Assembly: GCA_035566895.1 (NCBI GenBank)
Contig: DATMQA010000029.1
Span: forward strand, 1 to 64,000
Length of the DNA stretch: 64,000 nucleotides
Reading direction: 5' to 3'
From: DATMQA01 sp035566895
GTDB lineage: Bacteria > Verrucomicrobiota > Verrucomicrobiia > Limisphaerales > UBA8199
In this document: positions 33,832 through 41,822 of the stretch, in pieces
Layout: every line of letters starts with the position of its first letter
Numbering within the stretch: the first letter of the stretch is position 1
The notes under the pieces: generated by a model
The model's input: only the letters and a program-made list of their open reading frames with translations
The model's database searches: none
Told to the model about the DNA's origin: nothing
Made by a program: the position numbers and the translations under genes

Positions 33832-35110
33832 CGATTGATTCAGGGTTGAAGTGCAACGGGCCGATCGCAGGTATGATCAAACAAAGTGCCAGGAAAGCAA
33901 GGATGTGAAACGAACCCGCCAGCGCAAACACCAGGCCGTAACCCGAGCCGTGGTCGAGGAGATAGCCAACCAGTTGCCCGAAAACCACTCCGCCCATGGC
34001 GCCCCCAAAACCCACCAGGCCGGCGACGGAACCCACCGATGCTTTTTCAAAAATGTCAGCGGGCAGCGTCATGATCAGGGTGGACCAGGATTGCTGCCCG
34101 AAATAGGCAAGGCTGAAGAGGGCAATCGCGCCGGCAGCCGGCACGTGAGGAACAAACAGGATAAAGGGCATCATGGCAGCGCTGACTCCGAGCGCCAGCT
34201 TGCGCGCGGTGTTGAGCGAGAAATGGCGCTGCAGGAGCAAACTCGAAAACCAGCCGCCGCACAGGCAGCCAATGCCGGCGGCCGCGTAGGGAATCCAGGC
34301 GAAAGTCCCCACCGCTTTGATGTCGAAGCCGCGGGCGTCGTAGAGGTATTTCGGGAGCCAGAACAAATAGAAGTACCAGGCGGCATCGCTCAGGGTTTTC
34401 GCTATAACCAACCCCCAGGTTTGGCGATAACGGAAAAGCTGGGACCATTTCAATCCGGCCGGCGCGGCCTGGCTGGCCTGGATGACGGACCGAAGCTGCT
34501 GCCGCTCCGCATCGCCCAGTTTCGGATGGTTCGCCGGCAGAAAGTAGTCCCGGCGCCACCAAACCGTCCACGCCAACCCGAGTGCACCCGTGATAAAGAA
34601 AACCCACCGCCAGTTGGCGAAGGACAACACTAGCGCGATGAGGGGCGGGGCGGCCACGGCGCCCAGCGCGGTGCCGGCGTTCATAATACCCATCGCCGTC
34701 GAACGTTCCCGTTCCGGAAACCACTCGGCCATCGACCGCGTCGCGGCCGGAAAGCCGCCGCCCTCGCCCATTCCCAGGAGCAACCGGCTCGCAGCGAGCA
34801 TAGCCAGATTGGCGGCCAAACCGTGGCTGGCGCAAGCCAGGGACCAGAACGCCATGACGACGGTGAAACCCAGGCGTGTGCCCAGGAGATCCAGCAGCTT
34901 GCCCCCGCCGGCATACATCAGCCCATAGGCAACCAGGAAGGCGGTATTAAGGAACGAAAACCGCTCGTTCGAGATCGGAATATCCTGCTGGATCGCTTTG
35001 ATTGCCACCGGCAGTGTTTGCCGATCGAGATAGCTGATCGCGATAGCCGCGCTCACCATGACGGCGATTCGCCAGCGGAGGGCCGGAACCGTTTTGGATG
35101 TGCGATCCAT
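33785..35110 (-). CDS. MFS transporter, anion:cation symporter family
   Basis: 441 residues, about twelve membrane segments. The N-terminus YLDRQTLPVAIKAIQQD and the loops LLGMGEGGGFPAATRSMAEWFPERERSTAMG are characteristic of the ExuT/GudP hexuronate-galactarate branch. As first gene of a three-gene operon with a sugar-acid dehydratase and a hydroxyacid dehydrogenase, it likely imports an aldonate or hexuronate. The overlap with the next gene (47 bp) suggests coupled translation. Confidence 0.9.
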   Translation of the reverse strand: MDRTSKTVPALRWRIAVMVSAAIAISYLDRQTLPVAIKAIQQDIPISNERFSFLNTAFLVAYGLMYAGGGKLLDLLGTRLGFTVVMAFWSLACASHGLAANLAMLAASRLLLGMGEGGGFPAATRSMAEWFPERERSTAMGIMNAGTALGAVAAPPLIALVLSFANWRWVFFITGALGLAWTVWWRRDYFLPANHPKLGDAERQQLRSVIQASQAAPAGLKWSQLFRYRQTWGLVIAKTLSDAAWYFYLFWLPKYLYDARGFDIKAVGTFAWIPYAAAGIGCLCGGWFSSLLLQRHFSLNTARKLALGVSAAMMPFILFVPHVPAAGAIALFSLAYFGQQSWSTLIMTLPADIFEKASVGSVAGLVGFGGAMGGVVFGQLVGYLLDHGSGYGLVFALAGSFHILAFLALCLIIPAIGPLHFNPESIDEDQRDSDTSRRVAR

Positions 35111-35671
35111 GTGTCTATGGGCTCACAAAAGGCCAGGCATTACAAGTGACCGCTTTTAGCCGGAACCATGTAGAAGACAACCACAATGGACACAGCGCGG
35201 CTGACGCCGCAACCAAAGAGTTAAACACCAAGGAGTTAAATGGGTTAAAAGAGTTAACTGAGTTAAATGAGGAACAGCACTTTTGCGAACGCACAAGAAA
35301 TCTTCGCGAGATTGCGCGTTGCGAGGTTTGTTCACGTTGTCACGGTTCGGAAGGCGAATTTGTGGATAGCCGCTAAAAGCGGGTCCAGGAAGATGGGTTA
35401 ATGTGGATGGACAGGAAATGCTGCGCGCGCGCAGTATGTGTTTTTACCCGCACCGTCGTGTCAAGCCGCTGTTTACGGAGGTTTTTTGAATTTGTAGCCG
35501 TGCCCGAGGCGTGCCCCGCTTGGTCCGGCGGGAGGATGATGGATTAATCCTCAATCCACCAATCCGTACCGATGCCCATGCGCCGCCGAATCCTGTCAGA
35601 AGCCACATGATTATCGGTAATTCCCGGATAAAAAGGATGATAAATCTACAGCCTCTGTCTCGTTTTGCTGG
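35111..35671. repeat. long intergenic region with repeat arrays
   Basis: No credible gene in 560 bp. An 11-bp inverted pair (ccgcttttagc at 35151, gctaaaagcgg ending near 35383) brackets a segment of about 235 bp. That segment contains a degenerate array of gagttaa/gttaaat units at 35218-35271, a family that recurs at 47390-47520. A short alternating palindrome CTGCGCGCGCGCAG sits at 35421-35434, followed by a T-rich run. The remainder is unremarkable. Confidence 0.65.
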
Positions 35672-35723
35672 CCGTATGTTTATACGGTTGGTATAACCTG
35701 ATTGGACAGGTACTATTGCAGTG
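35672..35723 (+). promoter_or_regulatory. promoter and operator of the NarL-type regulator
   Basis: A perfect palindrome, CCGTAT-gttt-ATACGG (35672-35687), abuts a -35-like TTGGTA (35688-35693). Exactly 17 bp later comes a -10-like TACTAT (35711-35716). Each box matches consensus at 4 of 6 positions. The GTG start of the regulator at 35723 lies 7 bp after the -10, where transcription would begin, suggesting a leaderless message. The palindrome may be an operator. Confidence 0.5.
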
Positions 35724-36373
35724 TGAGTAGCAGCACCCTGGCCGTCGTGCCCATTCAAGTCGCTATCGTCGAAGATGATGAGGAGATTCGCGCCAATCTC
35801 ACCCACCGCATCACCGAGAGCGGTTCCCTGCGACTCTTGCGCAGTTACCCTGATGCCGAAACGGCCTTGAACGACCTCCCCCGGCACAAGCCGGACGTCG
35901 TGCTGATGGATATCAACTTGCCCGGCATGGACGGCGTCGAATGCGTTCGGCGATTGAAACCCAAGATGCCGGATGCCCAATTCATCATGCTGACCGTTTA
36001 TGAGGACAACAACCGCCTCTTCAAATCGCTGATCGCCGGCGCCAGCGGCTACCTTTTAAAACGTACACCGCCCGCCAAGTTGCTCTCCGCCATCCGCGAA
36101 GCCCACGAAGGCGGCTCCCCCATGACACCCCAGATCGCCCGACGCGTCGTGCTCCATTTCCAACAGGTCCCCGAGCCGTCTTCCGAACTGCAGAAGTTAA
36201 CTCCGCGCGAAAAGGAAGTCCTTAACCAACTTGCCAAAGGTTTCCGCTACAAAGAAATCGTGGATAACCTGCATATCAGCCCCGGGACGCTCCACAGCTA
36301 CATCCGCAACATCTACGAGAAACTCCACGTCCACTCCCGCACCGAAGCGGTAGTGAAGCTTCTGAATCGGTGA
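35723..36373 (+). CDS. NarL/FixJ-family response regulator
   Basis: 216 residues from the GTG at 35723 (TTG at 35702 and GTG at 35747 are alternatives). The receiver domain has the acidic pocket VEDDEE, phosphoacceptor Asp in VVLMDINLPGMDG, the Thr in MLTVYED and the Lys in YLLKRTPP. The LuxR-type helix-turn-helix is LTPREKEVLNQLAKGFRYKEIVDNL...HSYIRNIYEKLHV. No histidine kinase gene is adjacent, so it is an orphan. The downstream gene is a secreted LamG protein 17 bp away, possibly co-transcribed. Confidence 0.92.
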   Translation: MSSSTLAVVPIQVAIVEDDEEIRANLTHRITESGSLRLLRSYPDAETALNDLPRHKPDVVLMDINLPGMDGVECVRRLKPKMPDAQFIMLTVYEDNNRLFKSLIAGASGYLLKRTPPAKLLSAIREAHEGGSPMTPQIARRVVLHFQQVPEPSSELQKLTPREKEVLNQLAKGFRYKEIVDNLHISPGTLHSYIRNIYEKLHVHSRTEAVVKLLNR

Positions 36374-36390
36374 AAAAGTAGTCGGAATCA

Positions 36391-39171
36391 ATGAACTTCA
36401 GGAGTTTGATGTTTGGAGCTTTCTCAGGTGTTTGGTGTTTGGTGTTTGTTGTTTCCTCTGTTGCCGCCCCCCTCTCCGACCCCGCGGTCGATGCCTACAA
36501 CGCGCGCATCGGCACCCAAACGTTCGCGGGCGTTTACAAATTTACGACCAACACCCTGCTGGTGGAAACCGCCCAGGCCATCACCAACCTCGGTAGCGAC
36601 ACCATCAAGATGTACCTCGGCAGTAATTACCCGAAACAATATCGCTATAACCTGGCGGGCAATGTCACCACGCTCATGACCCTCGCCAAAAACGATCCCA
36701 GTTGCCATGCGGTCCTCGACTTGCCTTTCCGCCACCTCATCTGCTGGGCCTATCCTTTCTCCAATCCCGACGCGCCCTTTCAGGACGGCAATTACACCTC
36801 GACCGAGCAGGCCAATGATTATCGGGAGATGTACGACCTGACCAGTTACCTACTGACCAACTACAATAACTCCGGCAAGACTTTTTACCTCGGCCATTGG
36901 GAAGGTGACGGCTACCTCAGCGTGAATAACTGGACCACCAATCCCAGCCCGGCCGTCGTCTCGAACATGATCATTTGGGAAAACGTCCGCCAGAAAGCGG
37001 TGGACGACGCGCGGACCGCCACCGCCCATAATAATGTCGGTGTCTTCTACTATCTTGAAGTCAACCGTCCACGCGACGCCATGCTCAATGGCACCAACAA
37101 CAACGTGCGGATGGTCAATGCCGTTCTGCCTTTTGTCACCAACATCGATTTCGTCTCCTACTCGTCTTACGACGCGATGAATCTGGACAGCGCCAGCCTG
37201 TACACGACGCTGCACTGCATCGAGACGAATACGCCGCCCATCCCACCCGCCAAAGCTGGTCTCCTGCCCGCACAACGCCTCTGGATTGGCGAGTACGGCT
37301 GGGGCGGCAGCCAGACCCCCGCCCAGCAGGAACCCACCACCCGCGCTTACCTCCAACGCCTGCTCAGTTACACCAACACCTTGCCTTACATCCTGTTCTG
37401 GGAGATTTACGACAACGAAACCAACACCGACGGGTCGCCGAAAAATTTCGATCTCATCGATTCCAGCAACAACAAGGCTCCCTGCTATTATCTCCACTCC
37501 TACTTCATCAATGAAGCGCGCCTGTTCACCGGGCAATTCAAGGAAACCAATGGCCGCTTGCCGACCGATTCCGAGTTCGTTTCACTGGTCTCTTCCAGCT
37601 TGAACAATCCCTTGTCCGCGCCCGTTCAGCTCACGGTCGTCAATTCCGGTTCCTCTTTGCTCACCGCCAGCGCGGCTCGGGTCGCCGGCGCTCTCACTCA
37701 GGGTATTTATGGCGATGACCGCGCGACCGTTTGGGTCTTTTGGGGAACACAGGACGGCGGCAGCGTTAAAGGCAATTGGGCGCAAAGCCAACTCGTGGGC
37801 GTGAACACGAATTTCAATCCGGCGACCTTTACCGCTACCCTCAGCAACTTAACCGCCAACTCCACTTACTCATTCCGTTTTTACGCCACCAACGCCAGCG
37901 GCGAGGCCTGGGCCCCCGCCTCCGGCCAGTTCACCACGCCCACGCAGATCAACCCGTCGGCTTTTGCCTGCCGGCTTAAGCTCAGCTTTCCCGGCTACAA
38001 CCGGGGTGAAACGCTGAGCAACTTCCCGGTGCTGGTGAACTTGAGCAGCAATTTGAACGGCTTTTCCTACCGCCAATTTGCCTCGCCCACCGGCGGCGAC
38101 CTCCGGTTCACCGATAGCGGCGGTTTATTTTGCATCCCGCACGAGATTGATGAGTGGAACACCAACGGGACCGCGACCGTGTGGGTCAGCCTGCCGCAGT
38201 TGTCCGGCACCAACACGTTCATGTGGATGTACTGGGACAATCCGACCGAGACCAACCCGCCGACGTGGACAACGAATGGGGCGGTCTGGTCGCCCAATTA
38301 TTACGTTGTTTATCACCTCAAGGAGGGCGGATTTCCGTATCTCGACAGCGCGCAACAACACCCGGCGCTCTCCGGAGTCGCGGCGGCTTCTACCACCGGC
38401 CTCATCGGCAAAGGCGCTGCCTTCAACGGCGCCTCGGAGTTCCTCGATGGAGGGCCGATCAACCTCGGGAACGCGTTTACCCTATCGGCCTGGGTCAACG
38501 TTGCTCCCGCCGCCGGCAGTATTCAAACCCTCTGGGCCAATCAGCGCGGCGGTTATAGCTCCAATGGATTCGCCTTATTCATCGATGCATACCAAACCAC
38601 CAACAAAGTGGTGGACTTCGCCAGCGGAGACGGCGTCAACGGCAATGAGTCCACCACGGCGACCAACTCGGTGAGTTTTGGCCAGTGGCATCTGGTCAGC
38701 ACTTCGGTCAATCGCAGCGCTGGCACGGTGGAGTTCTTCGTCGATGGTACTGACCTAGGTAGCTCCAGCCTCGTCGTCTCAGGGTTTGCGAATCAGGCCG
38801 ACGTCAATCTTGGCCGTTTCACCAATTCCAGTTTTTACTTCAACGGCACGATGGACGAGGCGCGCATCGCCAATGGAACGCGCTCCTCGAATTGGGTTCG
38901 GGCGAGCTGGATGACAGTGGTCTCGAATACCACCTTCGCCAGTTACTCGGTCGTGAACCCTCGCCCGACGCTTTCGATTTCTGTCTCCGGGAGCGACCCG
39001 TTCTTATCCTGGTCAACCGACGCCGGCGTGTTCACCCTGTTCACCGCGACGAATCTGATGCCTCCGGTGGCGTGGGTCCCTGCCACCAATGTGCCGGTGC
39101 AGTCGAATGGCCAATGGCAAGTGCCCCTCGGGACTGCTGCCACGGACAGTCAGTTCTATCGGCTGCAGTAG
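36391..39171 (+). CDS. large secreted glycosidase-like protein with FN3, DUF2341 and LamG domains
   Basis: 926 residues. A signal peptide ends near VVSSVAAP. Residues 25-390 resemble a (beta/alpha)8 glycoside hydrolase-like fold (FYYLEVNRPRDAM, FVSYSSYDAMN, LWIGEYGWGG with candidate acid Glu, YILFWEIYDNE). Residues 400-515 contain an FN3-like domain (NSTYSFRFYATNASGEAW). DUF2341 follows (NFPVLVNLSSNL, GGDLRFTDSGG, MWMYWDNP), then a LamG/concanavalin domain (FTLSAWVNV, WHLVSTSVNRSAGTVEFFVDG, MDEARIANGTRSSNW). Such proteins are common in secretomes of Verrucomicrobia. Its signal-peptide codons are largely a tgtttgg heptamer array. Confidence 0.85.
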   Translation: MNFRSLMFGAFSGVWCLVFVVSSVAAPLSDPAVDAYNARIGTQTFAGVYKFTTNTLLVETAQAITNLGSDTIKMYLGSNYPKQYRYNLAGNVTTLMTLAKNDPSCHAVLDLPFRHLICWAYPFSNPDAPFQDGNYTSTEQANDYREMYDLTSYLLTNYNNSGKTFYLGHWEGDGYLSVNNWTTNPSPAVVSNMIIWENVRQKAVDDARTATAHNNVGVFYYLEVNRPRDAMLNGTNNNVRMVNAVLPFVTNIDFVSYSSYDAMNLDSASLYTTLHCIETNTPPIPPAKAGLLPAQRLWIGEYGWGGSQTPAQQEPTTRAYLQRLLSYTNTLPYILFWEIYDNETNTDGSPKNFDLIDSSNNKAPCYYLHSYFINEARLFTGQFKETNGRLPTDSEFVSLVSSSLNNPLSAPVQLTVVNSGSSLLTASAARVAGALTQGIYGDDRATVWVFWGTQDGGSVKGNWAQSQLVGVNTNFNPATFTATLSNLTANSTYSFRFYATNASGEAWAPASGQFTTPTQINPSAFACRLKLSFPGYNRGETLSNFPVLVNLSSNLNGFSYRQFASPTGGDLRFTDSGGLFCIPHEIDEWNTNGTATVWVSLPQLSGTNTFMWMYWDNPTETNPPTWTTNGAVWSPNYYVVYHLKEGGFPYLDSAQQHPALSGVAAASTTGLIGKGAAFNGASEFLDGGPINLGNAFTLSAWVNVAPAAGSIQTLWANQRGGYSSNGFALFIDAYQTTNKVVDFASGDGVNGNESTTATNSVSFGQWHLVSTSVNRSAGTVEFFVDGTDLGSSSLVVSGFANQADVNLGRFTNSSFYFNGTMDEARIANGTRSSNWVRASWMTVVSNTTFASYSVVNPRPTLSISVSGSDPFLSWSTDAGVFTLFTATNLMPPVAWVPATNVPVQSNGQWQVPLGTAATDSQFYRLQ
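36402..36455 (+). repeat. tgtttgg heptamer array encoding a signal peptide
   Basis: Degenerate tandem units of the 7-bp word tgtttgg (with gtttgat and gtttgtt variants) run through codons 5-22 of the secreted protein. They supply its Phe/Val/Cys/Leu-rich hydrophobic core (for example GVWCLVFVV). Confidence 0.75.
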
Positions 39172-39310
39172 TGAGGTTTGGTTGGGCGGATTGGATCGTT
39201 TTCCTGAGATCCTTAATCAATAGCATACGAGGCCAAGCAAAATGGTGCTGCGAAATCCATTGCGCTTATCCCTTATTTTGGTAAGTTATCCTAAGCACTC
39301 GAACGATCAT

Positions 39311-40504
39311 ATGCCCACGTTGACGATTCAGATTGCTGGTTTGCCGCCAGTCTCGCACGTGTTGCAGGATGAGATCATCACCATCGGAAGGATGAAGGGC
39401 AATGGGATTGTGATCGACGATTCTTCCATTTCGCTGGTTCATGCGAAGATCATTCGCAAAAATAGCGACTTTTATCTCAAGGATTTAAACTCGACCAACG
39501 GAACGCTCGTCAATGGCCAAAGTCTCACTGAAGCCAGGCTTCAGGATAAGGATCGAGTCAGTTTCGCCAGTGTGCCGGCGCAGTTTTTCCTGACTGACGA
39601 ATCCGCCGCGGCCGCGAAAGCGGGCGCGGGGCTGGCTGAATCTGCGGCGCTCACCGGGCCACCCGCGCCCGCGGCGCCGTCCAACGCCACTCGGGCGCCC
39701 GCCCGCGCCGCTGCACCCGTGGCCCAGCTCGCGCTGGCCGGGGCTCCATTTTCGAGGGGGACCCCTGCTCCGCAAGCCAACTTTGCGCCGTTGCCCAAAC
39801 CGGCTGCGAAAACCGAACGCCTGATTTCCGTGGCCGTGGCCGGTCTGGGAGGGCTCACGGCCCTGGCGGCTTTGATATTCATCGGATGGAAATTCTTTCA
39901 TAACCAGCATCCGGGCTCGGACCGGCACCTGGAGCCCGTTCCCGACTTTTCGCTGGTGGCCAACAAAGCAGCCCCGGCGGCCACGCTCGGGAAGGCCATA
40001 CTTCCCAAAACCGCCGCCGATTCTTCCACCGGCAACCCACCAACCCAACCACCTCCCGCTGAACCCGGAACGCAGAGCCTGGCGCAGCTTCTTGATTCAC
40101 TCAAGGCGCCGGACCCGGTCGAACGCCGGCGAGCCGCCAGCGCCTTGCATTCGCTAGGCCCGGAGGCGGGGGAAGCCGTGCCGGCGCTGCGCAATGCCCT
40201 CAAGGACACTGACCCGGAGGTGCGGATGTGGACCGCGCTGACGCTCATCAATGACAAATGTTACGACAAGGCGACGATCCCGATTCTGGTGAGCGTTTTG
40301 AAACAGGAAAACCCCGTGCTGCGGCAAGTGGCCTGTCTCTCGCTTGGACTGATTCCTTACGAAGGAACCGAAAAGGAGTCGGTGCTTCCGGCCCTGGCCG
40401 AAGCGGTCCGCCGGGACACGGATCAGGAGGTGCGCAAAGCAGCGACTGAGGCATTGAAGCTCATCGCTCCCGAATCGCTGGCCAAAGCGGGTGAGAAGAA
40501 TTAA
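39311..40504 (+). CDS. FHA-domain membrane protein with HEAT-like repeats
   Basis: 397 residues from the ATG at 39311. Residues 1-90 form an FHA phosphothreonine-binding domain (ITIGRMKGNGIVIDDSSISLVHAKI, FYLKDLNSTNGTLVNG). An Ala/Pro-rich linker and one membrane segment near residue 185 (VAVAGLGGLTALAALIFIGW) follow. From about residue 250 come HEAT-like repeats (DPVERRRAASALHSLG, DPEVRMWTALTLIND, VLRQVACLSLGLI, DQEVRKAATEALKLI). Probably FHA in the cytoplasm and HEAT in the periplasm. A Ser/Thr kinase partner would be expected but is not in the window. Confidence 0.87.
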   Translation: MPTLTIQIAGLPPVSHVLQDEIITIGRMKGNGIVIDDSSISLVHAKIIRKNSDFYLKDLNSTNGTLVNGQSLTEARLQDKDRVSFASVPAQFFLTDESAAAAKAGAGLAESAALTGPPAPAAPSNATRAPARAAAPVAQLALAGAPFSRGTPAPQANFAPLPKPAAKTERLISVAVAGLGGLTALAALIFIGWKFFHNQHPGSDRHLEPVPDFSLVANKAAPAATLGKAILPKTAADSSTGNPPTQPPPAEPGTQSLAQLLDSLKAPDPVERRRAASALHSLGPEAGEAVPALRNALKDTDPEVRMWTALTLINDKCYDKATIPILVSVLKQENPVLRQVACLSLGLIPYEGTEKESVLPALAEAVRRDTDQEVRKAATEALKLIAPESLAKAGEKN

Positions 40505-40507
40505 AAA

Positions 40508-41782
40508 CTACCGCTTGGCGGTCTGCTCGAGATAACGCATCCGCCATTGGGCGCGGGAAAGCTTGCCGCGATGGTTGACGGCCAGGGAATCCACGAACCA
40601 CCATTCCCTCGGCACTTGCCACGGCGCCAGCTTCGTCATCGCGAATTGTTTCAGGGACTCGCTCCTTCCCTGCAGCTCCCCCGCCACACACGCGACGATG
40701 GTCTCGCCGCGGTGCGGGTCGGCGCTGGGAATCCCGAAGGCCAGGCACTCCCGAACGTCCGGGTGCGCCGCCAGCACCCGTTCGATCGCCTCGGGCGCGA
40801 CTTTGCGGCCGGCCACATTGATCTGATCGCTGGCCCGCCCACGCACATAAACCAGCCCACCGCAGATTTCGCCGAGGTCGCTGGTGCGGAAAACGCCGTC
40901 TCGCAACGCGGGGTTGGGGTCCGGCCAATAACCTTGCGCCACGGCCCGGCTGCGCACCTCGAGACAGCCATCTTCGGCAACCGAAACCGACACGTTGGAT
41001 AAAGGTGCGCCGGCGCGGGCGGCGTCCGCACGGGGGCGGTCGGTCGCGTCATAGGCAATGCCACCGCATTCGCTGCTGCCGTAAAAATTGTGGATCTTGA
41101 GGTTTTGTTTCGCGAAGACACTTTGTTCGAGAGCCAGCGGGAGAGGAGCGCCGGCGGAAATCGCCAAACGGACATTGGGCGGGATGGCGTCGGCGTCCTG
41201 CCAGGTTCGCCACAAGGCCGGCACGGCGGCGAGGGTCACGGCCGATTCGCTGGTGGCGGCGCGGCGCAAAGCCTCCGGCAGAGTCGCACCCGCCAGGCTC
41301 AAAGGGATGCCGTGCAGCAGCAGCGGCAAAACCAGGTTTGAAAAACCGTAGGAGTGCGCCAGAGAAATTAACCCGAGATTCGGCCAGTCCGGCCGCAGAC
41401 CCATCGTCTGGACGATGTTTTGGGCGTCGGCCATTAATTGGGGGGCGGTGAAAGCCACCAGCCGTGGCGTGCCGGTCGTTGCGGAAGTCGTCTTAAGGTG
41501 GACGATACCTACCGGCAATTCCCCGGCGAGCGCCGGGGCCGGCTGGCCGGGTTCGAGAGGACAGACCACCTGCCCCGCCTGCCACGCGCGGAGCACAGCG
41601 ATAATGAATTCCGCGGAGTTCGCCTGAGGAAAAGCGACAGTCTGAAGGGGGCGAGCACCGTGTTCAACGGCCGCCTCGAGTTGGGCAAAAGTCCATGCGC
41701 GGCCCTCGGCCAAATCTTTCAGGGCGATTTCGTCCGGGTGAGCCCGCGCGATTTGCCGCCAACAATCGTAGAGCATTGCCAC
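40508..41782 (-). CDS. AMP-dependent acyl-CoA synthetase/ligase-like protein
   Basis: 424 residues, shorter than the usual 500-550. Adenylation motifs are present: the phosphate loop KTTSATTGTPRLV, YGSSECGG, FRTSDLGE, GRASDQINVAGRKVAPEAIE and a C-terminal catalytic Lys in NHRGKLSR. It would activate a carboxylic acid as acyl-AMP and probably transfer it to CoA or a carrier protein. The gene stands alone between plus-strand neighbours. Substrate unknown; a long-chain or aryl acid is equally possible. Confidence 0.85.
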   Translation of the reverse strand: MAMLYDCWRQIARAHPDEIALKDLAEGRAWTFAQLEAAVEHGARPLQTVAFPQANSAEFIIAVLRAWQAGQVVCPLEPGQPAPALAGELPVGIVHLKTTSATTGTPRLVAFTAPQLMADAQNIVQTMGLRPDWPNLGLISLAHSYGFSNLVLPLLLHGIPLSLAGATLPEALRRAATSESAVTLAAVPALWRTWQDADAIPPNVRLAISAGAPLPLALEQSVFAKQNLKIHNFYGSSECGGIAYDATDRPRADAARAGAPLSNVSVSVAEDGCLEVRSRAVAQGYWPDPNPALRDGVFRTSDLGEICGGLVYVRGRASDQINVAGRKVAPEAIERVLAAHPDVRECLAFGIPSADPHRGETIVACVAGELQGRSESLKQFAMTKLAPWQVPREWWFVDSLAVNHRGKLSRAQWRMRYLEQTAKR

Positions 41783-41822
41783 TTACGTAATGCACCGATA
41801 GGTTGTGCCGCAAGCAGGAATG

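Noticed and set aside
35098..35376. 92-codon open frame in the long intergenic region
   Set aside because: Its middle part (KELNTKELNGLKELTELNE) is just the gttaaat array read as protein; no start signal or homology character.
35421..35440. intrinsic terminator at CTGCGCGCGCGCAG
   Set aside because: The palindrome has no loop of its own, the T-run starts several bases later, and no gene ends here on the plus strand.
35444..35980. 178-codon minus-strand open frame upstream of the response regulator
   Set aside because: It overlaps the receiver domain antisense and has no family pattern.
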